Assembly: GCA_958442925.1 (NCBI GenBank)
Contig: CAUCIO010000082.1
Location: 1 to 9,562, forward strand
Length of the DNA stretch: 9,562 nt
Reading direction: 5' to 3'
Origin: an uncultured Clostridium sp.
Lineage (GTDB): Bacteria > Bacillota > Clostridia > Lachnospirales > Lachnospiraceae
Shown here: positions 1 to 5,824 of the stretch, in pieces
Position numbering within the stretch: the first letter of the stretch is position 1
Layout of the letters: each line of letters starts with the position of its first letter
Program-made: the position numbers and the translations under genes
The notes under the pieces: model-generated
The model's database searches: none
The model's input: only the letters and a program-made list of their open reading frames with translations
What the model was told of the DNA's origin: nothing

Positions 1-1
1 C

Positions 2-1093
2 CTGGCGATTCTCATTATCACGCCATATGTTTCCGAAAAAATTCCAGGCTCCCTGCTGGCAGTCATCGGCGGAATTCTGATGGTAAAATTTCTTCCTCTG
101 AATGTTAATACCATCGGAGATCTCTACACCATCAGCAGCAGTCTTCCGTCCTTTCACCTGCCGCAGCTGAGCTTTGACATGGTTCAGTCTGCTCTGCCGG
201 ACGCTTTCACCATCGCAGTGCTGGCTGCCATTGAATCGCTTCTCTCCTGCGTGGTGGCAGACGGCATGATCAACGGAAAACATCGTTCCGATATGGAGCT
301 GGCCGCCCAGGGCGCCGGAAACATCGCCTCTGCCCTTTTTGGCGGCATTCCTGCTACGGGAGCTATTGCCAGAACAGCGGCAAATATTAAAAACGGCGGC
401 CGCACGCCGGTAGCCGGCATGGTTCACGCTCTTGTTCTGGTGCTGATTCTTGTCATATTTATGCCCTATGCCGGTATGATTCCCATGCCTGCTATCGCAG
501 CCATTCTCTTCATGGTTGCCTACAACATGTGCCAGTGGAGAACCTTTGCCGAGCTGATAAAGACTGCGCCCAAAAGCGATATTGCCGTTTTAATCATCAC
601 TTTCTTCCTGACCATCGTCTTCGACCTGGTCGTTGCCATTGAATTCGGTATTCTGCTGGCAGGTCTCCTCTTCATGAAGCGCATGAGCGATGTAACTGAG
701 GTTCACAGCTGGAAATATACAGAGGATGAAGAAGAAGCAGAACGCGAAAAGCTGAGGCATCTTCCGCCTCACATCAGTGTATATGAAATCAGCGGCCCTC
801 TCTTCTTCGGAGCCGCTGATGAAATCGGACGGATTGTAGCCAGAGAGCATACCACCTGCCTGATCCTCCGTATGAGAAGCGTTCCTGCTATTGACAGCAC
901 TGCTATGAATGCCATGAATGACCTGCTGAAACGATGTCAGAAAAAGGGCATTACCCTGATTCTCTCCCACGTAAATCCTCAGCCCATGAAAGTCATGGAA
1001 AAGTCTGGATATGTTGAAAAAGTCGGACGTGAAAATTTCTTTGACAATATTGACGACGCTATTCAGCGGGCAGAGGAGCTGGCACAGCAGTAA
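2..1093 (+). CDS. SulP family anion (sulfate-type) permease with C-terminal STAS domain, 5' partial
   Basis: This is the C-terminal part (about 363 residues) of a SulP/SLC26-type inner-membrane anion transporter. The frame is open to the left window edge, so the ATG at 80 is internal. Hydrophobic segments typical of the transporter core run to about base 690, including a G/A-rich stretch at 316-400 and segments near 430-520 and 585-690. A charged linker (E/D/K-rich, 715-760) follows, then a STAS domain from about 773 to 1075. The STAS domain carries an Asp-Ser-Thr triplet at 893-901, in the loop that holds the phosphorylatable Ser in anti-sigma antagonists. In this family STAS regulates or helps assemble the transporter. 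The substrate could be sulfate, bicarbonate or another anion and cannot be told from this fragment. The gene converges on rlmB, with a shared terminator between them. Confidence 0.93.
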   Translation: MAILIITPYVSEKIPGSLLAVIGGILMVKFLPLNVNTIGDLYTISSSLPSFHLPQLSFDMVQSALPDAFTIAVLAAIESLLSCVVADGMINGKHRSDMELAAQGAGNIASALFGGIPATGAIARTAANIKNGGRTPVAGMVHALVLVLILVIFMPYAGMIPMPAIAAILFMVAYNMCQWRTFAELIKTAPKSDIAVLIITFFLTIVFDLVVAIEFGILLAGLLFMKRMSDVTEVHSWKYTEDEEEAEREKLRHLPPHISVYEISGPLFFGAADEIGRIVAREHTTCLILRMRSVPAIDSTAMNAMNDLLKRCQKKGITLILSHVNPQPMKVMEKSGYVEKVGRENFFDNIDDAIQRAEELAQQ

Positions 1094-1117
1094 CTGCTTA
1101 AAGCTCCACAGACAGGC

Positions 1118-1169
1118 AAAAGGCGGGTTCTTCCACAGCTCCATTACGGAGCGGAAGAACCCGCCTTTT
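1118..1169. terminator. Bidirectional intrinsic terminator between sulP and rlmB
   Basis: A perfect 17-bp inverted repeat (1118-1134 with 1153-1169) is flanked by AAAA on one side and TTTT on the other, so it gives a GC-rich stem with a U-tract on either strand. The apical part holds a second 5-bp stem (1138-1142 with 1148-1152, loop ATTAC), separated by a 3-base bulge. It lies 24 bases after the permease stop and 20 bases after the rlmB stop, which fits termination of both converging units. Confidence 0.93.
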
Positions 1170-1189
1170 CCATAGGACTAAGTCTTAAT

Positions 1190-1933
1190 TTATCCCATCA
1201 CTCTCTGGCGCACAATCTCATAAGCCAGAACTCCGGCAGCTACCGAAGCGTTCAGGGAATCAATATCTCCCTTCATGGGAATGGATGCGATCATATCGCA
1301 TTTTTCTCTTACCAGACGGCTGACGCCCTCTCCTTCATTTCCAATCACAAGACCGATAGGGCCTTTTAAATTCAGCTGGTACATACTCTCTCCGCCCATG
1401 TCGGCGCAGACAAACCAGAGCCCTCTCTCCTTCAGCTCTTCGATTGTGGCAGAAAGATTTGTCACCTTGGCCACCGGAGTATAATTCAAGGCTCCGGCAG
1501 AGGTTTTCGCCACTACAGCTGTCAGACCTACGGCCCTTCTCTTTGGAATAATAACTCCATGGGCTCCCGCCAGATTGGCAGTTCTGATAATGGCTCCCAG
1601 GTTGTGGGGATCCTCAATGCCGTCCAGGATAAACAGAAACGGCGGCTCTCCCTTTTCCTCAGCTGCCCTTAACATATCCTCCACCTCCGCATACTTGTAG
1701 GCAGCGGCGTGGGCGATGACTCCCTGATGCTTTCCTGTCTCAGACATCTGATCCAGACGTTCCTTCGTCACATAGTTAATGATCGTGTCCTGCTTTCTGG
1801 CCTCTCTGGCAATACTCTTAATCGGGCCGTCCTGGCATCCGTCCAGAACATACAGCTTATCAATGGTCTTTCCGGAACGGAATGCCTCCAGCACGGCATT
1901 TCGTCCCTCTATGGTAAGTTCCTCGTATCTCAT
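1190..1933 (-). CDS. rlmB: 23S rRNA (guanosine-2'-O-)-methyltransferase, RlmB/TrmH (SpoU) family
   Basis: This is a 247-residue SpoU-class methyltransferase, which uses S-adenosylmethionine to methylate a ribose 2'-O in 23S rRNA. The N-terminal substrate-binding domain (residues 7-75) begins with the usual IEGRNAVLEA. The knotted SPOUT domain follows, with motif 1 at 104-119 (Asn111, Arg117), motif 2 at 194-208 (the IGNEGEG segment) and motif 3 at 218-238 (the SLNASVAAG segment). Length is normal. The ATG at 1933 has an AGGAG site at the right distance inside the end of mrnC, only 4 bases downstream of the mrnC stop, so it is the last gene of the operon. The exact modified base (G2251 in E. 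coli) is assumed from the family. Paralogous tRNA methylases are the main alternative, but the N-terminal domain and operon favour RlmB. Confidence 0.93.
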   Translation of the reverse strand: MRYEELTIEGRNAVLEAFRSGKTIDKLYVLDGCQDGPIKSIAREARKQDTIINYVTKERLDQMSETGKHQGVIAHAAAYKYAEVEDMLRAAEEKGEPPFLFILDGIEDPHNLGAIIRTANLAGAHGVIIPKRRAVGLTAVVAKTSAGALNYTPVAKVTNLSATIEELKERGLWFVCADMGGESMYQLNLKGPIGLVIGNEGEGVSRLVREKCDMIASIPMKGDIDSLNASVAAGVLAYEIVRQRVMG

Positions 1934-1937
1934 TTTC

Positions 1938-2378
1938 TTATTCTCCTGCGTTAAATTTTCCTAAGCGCTCCAGCCCCAGTCCCAGAAGCTCTGCCAGCCT
2001 TTCCAGCCTTCCCTGCAGATACAGATATCCCATCAGCGCTTCAAAGCCTGTAGCCATCCTGTACTCCTTCATGGTAGCATGCTTTGCCATAGTCACAGAC
2101 TTGGCATTTCTGCCCCGGCGGTAGACAGACTTTTCTTCCTCTGTCAGTTCATTCTCTATGGCAAGCAGAAATTCCATCTGGGTTCCTGCCTTTACCAGAG
2201 AAGCGCTCTCCCTGTGCATCTTGTTTACCTGGCGGTTTCCCTCATTCACTACCAGCGTGCGGATGGCCAGCTCATATACTGCGTCTCCCAGATATGCCAG
2301 CACAAGCGGAGAATAGGAGGCGGCATCCGCCTCCTTAAGCCTCAGCGCCTCCTTAAAGCAGTTTAAACTCTCTTCCAT
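1938..2378 (-). CDS. mrnC: Mini-ribonuclease III (23S rRNA maturation)
   Basis: This 146-residue protein consists of an RNase III catalytic domain without the double-stranded RNA binding domain, as in Mini-III, which trims the ends of 23S rRNA precursor in Firmicutes. The signature segment YLGDAVYELAIR is at residues 29-40, with the metal-binding Asp32 and Glu36. A YRRGRNAKS segment is at 86-94, and FEALMGYLYL at 112-121 holds the second acidic site (Glu113). Length matches the family. The start overlaps the end of cysS by 16 bases, so the two are probably translationally coupled. Placement directly after cysS and before rlmB is a common Firmicutes arrangement and supports the assignment. Confidence 0.94.
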   Translation of the reverse strand: MEESLNCFKEALRLKEADAASYSPLVLAYLGDAVYELAIRTLVVNEGNRQVNKMHRESASLVKAGTQMEFLLAIENELTEEEKSVYRRGRNAKSVTMAKHATMKEYRMATGFEALMGYLYLQGRLERLAELLGLGLERLGKFNAGE

Positions 2379-3772
2379 TTAACGCCCTCTCTGGTGTCTT
2401 CCAGAACGATTCCCATATCGAGAAGCTTTCCGCGGATTTCATCGGCCAGAGCGAAGTTCTTAGACTTTCTGGCCTGCTGTCTGGCCTCGATCATGGCTTC
2501 GATCTCGCTGTCCAGGGCTTCTGTCTTCTTCTCTGTAATAATTCCCAGAACGCCGCAGAGAGTCTCGATCTCTTTCTTAAGCTCTGCCAGATAAGCTCTG
2601 CCGCTCTCCTCCCCAATGGTGGAGTTACTGAGCTTCACCAGCTCAAAGACAGCAGAAATTGCGTCAGCTGTATTAAAGTCGTCGTCCATGGCTGTCTCAA
2701 ATTTCTTTACCAGCTCCGCCTTCAGTTCCAGATTCTTCTTTTCTTCCTCAGACAGTTCCCGATCAGCAGCCTTAGCCATCAGATCGTTTAAACGCTCCAC
2801 GCCTGTGAGAATTCTCTCCAGACCGTTTCTGGAAGCCTCCATCAAGTCTGCGCTGAAGTTTAACGGACTTCTGTAGTGAGCGCTCAGCATGAAGAACCGC
2901 AGTACCTGTAAATCATACTGCTCCGAAATCTCCCGGACAGTGCGGAAATTGCCCAGGGATTTGGACATCTTCTTATTGTCAATATTTAAAAATGCGTTGT
3001 GCATCCAGTAAGTGGCAAAGGGCTTTCCGTTGGCTGCCTCACTCTGGGCAATCTCATTCTCATGGTGTGGGAATACCAGATCTTCTCCGCCTGCGTGGAT
3101 ATCAATGGACTCGCCCAGATACTTCTTGGACATAACAGAGCACTCAATATGCCAGCCTGGACGTCCCTGACACCAGGGTGACTCCCAGAATGGCTCTCCG
3201 TCCTTCTTGGGCTTCCAGAGCACGAAATCAGTCGGATCCTCCTTGTCTTCCTCTCCCGTCACCTTAATCTCACGGAAACCGGACTGGAGATCCTCCAGAT
3301 TCTTGTGAGACAGCTTTCCGTATTCCTTAAAGGACTTAGTGCGGAAGTAAACGGTTCCGTCCTTTGCCACATAGGCATGTCCCTTCTCAATCAGAGTCTC
3401 TATCATCTCCTGCATTCCGCAGATCTCCTCTGTAGCCTTAGGATGTACGGTAGCCGGCTTTACGTTCATCATTTCCATATCCTTTTTGCACTCGGCAATA
3501 TACCGTTCGGAAACAGTCTGAGCGTCTACGCCCTCCTCGATAGCTTTCTTAATAATCTTATCGTCTACATCCGTAAAGTTGGAAACGTAGTTAACTTCAT
3601 AGCCCTTGTACTCGAAATACCGTCTGACTGTGTCAAATACGATCATAGGTCTTGCATTTCCAATGTGAATAAAATTGTATACAGTAGGACCGCATACATA
3701 CATCTTTACTTTGCCTTCCTCCAGTGGAACAAACTCTTCCTTCCGTCTGGACAGGGTATTAAAAATTTTCAT
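2363..3772 (-). CDS. cysS: Cysteinyl-tRNA synthetase
   Basis: This cytoplasmic class I aminoacyl-tRNA synthetase (469 residues, normal length) charges tRNA-Cys with cysteine using ATP. The HIGH motif appears as HIGN at residues 36-39 and the KMSKS loop is exact at 268-272. The four ligands of the cysteine-selecting zinc are visible as Cys27, Cys211, His236 and Glu240. The C-terminal helical anticodon-binding region (about 300-469) carries the usual KNFALADEIR segment near the end. The ATG at 3772 follows an AGAGGAG site by a short spacer. The 68-base gap from ispF shows no T-box, and no convincing promoter is seen there, so expression probably depends on the operon promoter. Confidence 0.97.
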   Translation of the reverse strand: MKIFNTLSRRKEEFVPLEEGKVKMYVCGPTVYNFIHIGNARPMIVFDTVRRYFEYKGYEVNYVSNFTDVDDKIIKKAIEEGVDAQTVSERYIAECKKDMEMMNVKPATVHPKATEEICGMQEMIETLIEKGHAYVAKDGTVYFRTKSFKEYGKLSHKNLEDLQSGFREIKVTGEEDKEDPTDFVLWKPKKDGEPFWESPWCQGRPGWHIECSVMSKKYLGESIDIHAGGEDLVFPHHENEIAQSEAANGKPFATYWMHNAFLNIDNKKMSKSLGNFRTVREISEQYDLQVLRFFMLSAHYRSPLNFSADLMEASRNGLERILTGVERLNDLMAKAADRELSEEEKKNLELKAELVKKFETAMDDDFNTADAISAVFELVKLSNSTIGEESGRAYLAELKKEIETLCGVLGIITEKKTEALDSEIEAMIEARQQARKSKNFALADEIRGKLLDMGIVLEDTREGVKWKRV

Positions 3773-3840
3773 AGCTTTTCTCCTCTACAAAGTCGTTCAT
3801 TCAGCTGGCATCATTCAGCCGTCTTATTCCAGTGTGATAT

Positions 3841-4392
3841 TTAACGTCCGCAGCCCCCGCCGGGGCAGCATCCGGCACACCCGGCTGACGCCATCATCTC
3901 TCTATCATAACAATAGTTATCTACTTCCGTCAACAGTGTAATGGCCTGAGCTGAAATTCCCTGGCCTGAGCCGGTAAATCCAAGCCCCTCCTCTGTGGTA
4001 GCTTTTACGCTGACTCTTCCCGGCTCAATCCCAAGAGCGCGGGCAATGTTTTCCGCCATCTGCGGTCTGTAGGGCAGCAGCTTAGGCCTCTGAGCAATCA
4101 CTGTAGCGTCGATATTTTCTATAATATAATTGTGTTCTGACAGAATATGCCCCACCTGCCTTAACAGCTCGATACTGGACGCCCCTGCATAGGCCGGATC
4201 CGTATCGGGAAAATGCTGGCCGATATCTCCCAGGGCAGCAGCTCCCAAAAGGGCGTCCATCACCGCGTGAACCAGCACATCTGCGTCTGAATGGCCCAGC
4301 AGCCCTTTCTCATAGGGGATCTTCACGCCTCCTAAAATCAAGTCCCGGCCCTCTGTCAGTTTATGGACGTCATATCCCTGTCCGATTCTCAT
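3841..4392 (-). CDS. ispF: 2-C-methyl-D-erythritol 2,4-cyclodiphosphate synthase with Cys-rich C-terminal tail
   Basis: IspF converts CDP-methylerythritol 2-phosphate to the cyclic diphosphate, releasing CMP, in the non-mevalonate isoprenoid pathway. Metal ligands Asp8, His10 and His42 are present (in GYDVH and GHSDADV), as is the KATTEEGLGFTGSGQGISAQA region at 130-150 that closes the active site. The catalytic domain ends near residue 157, where most homologues stop (E. coli IspF has 159 residues). Here 183 residues are encoded, and the extra tail contains Cys161, 172, 175, 176 and 181 with many glycines. The ATG at 4392 has a GGAGG site. It sits 24 bases after the lipid kinase-like gene and upstream of cysS. 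The usual partner ispD is not in the window. Confidence 0.95.
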   Translation of the reverse strand: MRIGQGYDVHKLTEGRDLILGGVKIPYEKGLLGHSDADVLVHAVMDALLGAAALGDIGQHFPDTDPAYAGASSIELLRQVGHILSEHNYIIENIDATVIAQRPKLLPYRPQMAENIARALGIEPGRVSVKATTEEGLGFTGSGQGISAQAITLLTEVDNYCYDREMMASAGCAGCCPGGGCGR

Positions 4393-4416
4393 ACTCTCTT
4401 CCTCCTGATCTTTCTC

Positions 4417-5370
4417 TTATACAATCACTCTTATTTTTTTCTCAATGCACTGGAGTTCCAAATCGTTCTGAATCCGCCCTCTCTCTCCGTCTGTGTGGAC
4501 TGCTGCCGGACGATCCATGTGAATCCTGGCCTCCCTGCACCTATAGGTGCGGACTCCTTTTCGTTTCACGAACAGCGGAAGCCTTGCCCGTATCAGCATG
4601 GGAATCAGGCGCAGTTTTGACGAATGGCTCGCTACGCAAATCTCCAGTTTCCCATCTCCCGGATCCGCCTCAGGCGCAAAATAAAATCCTCCGCCCTCTG
4701 ACGGATGAATACAGGCAGATACAAAATACATGTGGTTAAACTCTACCTTGCGCGTTCTGTCTAACAGGATATATCCCTTGGACGGCTTCGCCTTCACAAG
4801 CTGCCAGAGCCAGCCAGCCAGATACCGGATCTTTTTCCCAAAGCGGCGGACCGATCCAAAACGGCCTCCCAGGCATCCCCTTCCCGCGCCGCTTATACCT
4901 CCCGGCACACTCCTGCACGCTGCCGCTGTCAGTCCCATCCCTGCGCTCACTGCAAACCTGCGGTGGCACAGAGAATCTTCTCCATAAGTAAGCAGCCCAT
5001 AATCCAGACAACGATACTGCCTGGGGCAGAAAATCCTGCGCAGGCATCTTTTGGGACTCCGGGGAAGCCGCAGGCTTTTTGCCAGATCTCTCCTGCTGCC
5101 TGCCGGAATATATCCAAGCGTCACATTCTCTCCCATATTCAGCCCGTCCAGAACTTCTCCAAAGGTGTCGTCCGCCCCTACAACTGCAATCGTCAGTCCC
5201 GTCCCTTTTCCTTTTGTCAGCTCCCCCGCTATTTTCGACGCCTGTCCAGGTTCCTCTGCCATAAACGCCCGGTACTCTGCCCCTTCACACATAAGCTGCT
5301 GTTCTATTTTTTTCCATACCCTGAGGCCGCGGCCGCAGCCGGAACAGGGGTTAATGATAAAACAATACAT
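4417..5370 (-). CDS. Diacylglycerol/lipid kinase (DagK/YegS/LCB5) family protein with degenerate kinase motifs
   Basis: This 317-residue protein has the two-domain layout of soluble lipid kinases. An N-terminal nucleotide-binding domain starts with the NPxSG signature (residues 7-11). The C-terminal beta domain carries GGGFYFAPEADPGDGKLE (226-243) and an HTDGE segment (292-296) typical of the family. The catalytic signatures are altered. The GGDGT nucleotide loop reads GADDT (65-69), the expected GSxND reads GSRRD (91-95), and a usual GFDA segment reads GMGLTAA (144-150). The residues flanking these motifs are well conserved, so the frame is real. It may have changed substrate or lost kinase activity. 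The ATG at 5370 follows GGAGG (5376-5380) by five bases, and it is the first gene of the operon. Family membership is firm; the function is not. Confidence 0.85.
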   Translation of the reverse strand: MYCFIINPCSGCGRGLRVWKKIEQQLMCEGAEYRAFMAEEPGQASKIAGELTKGKGTGLTIAVVGADDTFGEVLDGLNMGENVTLGYIPAGSRRDLAKSLRLPRSPKRCLRRIFCPRQYRCLDYGLLTYGEDSLCHRRFAVSAGMGLTAAACRSVPGGISGAGRGCLGGRFGSVRRFGKKIRYLAGWLWQLVKAKPSKGYILLDRTRKVEFNHMYFVSACIHPSEGGGFYFAPEADPGDGKLEICVASHSSKLRLIPMLIRARLPLFVKRKGVRTYRCREARIHMDRPAAVHTDGERGRIQNDLELQCIEKKIRVIV

Positions 5371-5375
5371 AACAG

Positions 5376-5439
5376 CCTCCGTCTGTCTCTTTATCAGAAT
5401 ATCTTGACGATATTATAACATATCTGAAATAAAAATCTA
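5376..5439 (-). promoter_or_regulatory. Promoter and ribosome binding site of the lipid kinase-ispF-cysS-mrnC-rlmB operon
   Basis: On the minus strand a perfect TATAAT lies at 5417-5412, preceded by TG in the extended -10 position. The -35 region is weak (TTAGAT about 18 bases upstream), so recognition would lean on the extended -10. The leader is about 35 bases and ends with GGAGG at 5380-5376. No riboswitch or T-box fits in such a short leader. Confidence 0.65.
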
Positions 5440-5473
5440 AGAAAAATTCCATTAAAAAATTTAAAATAAAGTA

Positions 5474-5502
5474 TTGACATTCTCTGGAAAGTGTATTATA
5501 CT
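5474..5502 (+). promoter_or_regulatory. Strong sigma-A type promoter for the tRNA-Val/tRNA-Met unit
   Basis: TTGACA (5474-5479) and TATACT (5497-5502) are separated by exactly 17 bases. The 40 bases upstream are rich in A-tracts, resembling an UP element as expected for a stable RNA promoter. Transcription should start near 5509. It fires away from the operon promoter at 5412-5417. Confidence 0.88.
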
Positions 5503-5535
5503 GTTTAAGCAGTCGCAAATGAGCGACAGCAAAAT

Positions 5536-5608
5536 GGGGTCTTAGCTCAGCTGGGAGAGCATCTGCCTTACAAGCAGAGGGTCATAGGTTCGAGCCCTAT
5601 AGGCCCCA
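5536..5608 (+). tRNA. tRNA-Val, anticodon UAC
   Basis: A full cloverleaf can be drawn. The acceptor stem GGGGTCT (5536-5542) pairs with AGGCCCC (5601-5607), and A5608 is the discriminator. The D arm is GCTC/GAGC, and the anticodon stem 5562-5566/5574-5578 encloses the loop CTTACAA with anticodon TAC at 5569-5571. The T arm carries GGTTCGAGCC. CCA is not encoded. It is cotranscribed with tRNA-Met 16 bases downstream. Confidence 0.96.
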
Positions 5609-5624
5609 TACCTTAACTGAATAT

Positions 5625-5698
5625 GGCGGAATAGCTCAGTTGGCTAGAGCATACGGTTCATACCCGTAGTGTCGAGAGTTCGAATCTCCCTTCCGCTA
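5625..5698 (+). tRNA. tRNA-Met (elongator), anticodon CAU, copy 1
   Basis: The acceptor stem GGCGGAA (5625-5631) pairs with TTCCGCT (5691-5697) with a G1-U72 wobble, and the discriminator is A5698. The anticodon stem TACGG/CCGTA (5652-5656/5664-5668) encloses TTCATAC with CAT at 5659-5661. It lacks the three G-C pairs of an initiator tRNA anticodon stem. The loop and the G1-U72 pair resemble elongator tRNA-Met of Firmicutes rather than the CTCATAA loop of tRNA-Ile2, so elongator Met is preferred; Ile2 is the alternative. CCA is not encoded. An identical copy is at 7864-7937. Confidence 0.92.
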
Positions 5699-5703
5699 CT
5701 TTA

Positions 5704-5731
5704 AAGCTCTTGAATTTTCAAGGGCTTTTTT
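5704..5731 (+). terminator. Intrinsic terminator of the tRNA-Val/tRNA-Met unit
   Basis: A 10-bp stem (5704-5713 with 5718-5727, one T-G pair) with an ATTT loop runs into a T-tract at 5726-5731, six bases after the end of tRNA-Met. Confidence 0.92.
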
Positions 5732-5760
5732 GTTTTCCGCACAACTCTATACAATAAGAA

Positions 5761-5803
5761 ATGCCGAACCTCAGCGCTTTTTCTCTGCACCTCGATCCGG
5801 CAT
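5761..5803 (-). terminator. Possible terminator downstream of the GGDEF-EAL gene
   Basis: Read on the minus strand, 5803-5794 pairs with 5770-5761 over 10 positions, with G-U wobbles where the plus strand would have mismatches. This suggests the structure acts in minus-strand RNA. It lies 21 bases after the stop of the GGDEF-EAL gene and is followed by TTTCTTATTG, a weak U-tract. Moderate support only. Confidence 0.5.
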
Positions 5804-5824
5804 CCTGGCATCTGCCTTTTTGGC

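Noticed and set aside
590..1144. A 184-residue open frame on the minus strand
   Set aside because: It lies antisense to the permease STAS region, has no plausible domain, and starts inside the hydrophobic core of the real gene.
3773..3840. A T-box leader for cysS, which many Firmicutes have
   Set aside because: The gap is only 68 bases, has no terminator-antiterminator pair and no AGGGTGG-like T-box element; it is too short.
3305..3844. A 179-residue plus-strand open frame
   Set aside because: It is antisense to cysS, whose motifs are complete; the frame is a shadow of its codon bias.
5051..5407. A 118-residue plus-strand open frame opposite the lipid kinase-like gene
   Set aside because: It is antisense to a gene with clear family motifs, and is rich in Ser and Pro as expected of a shadow frame.
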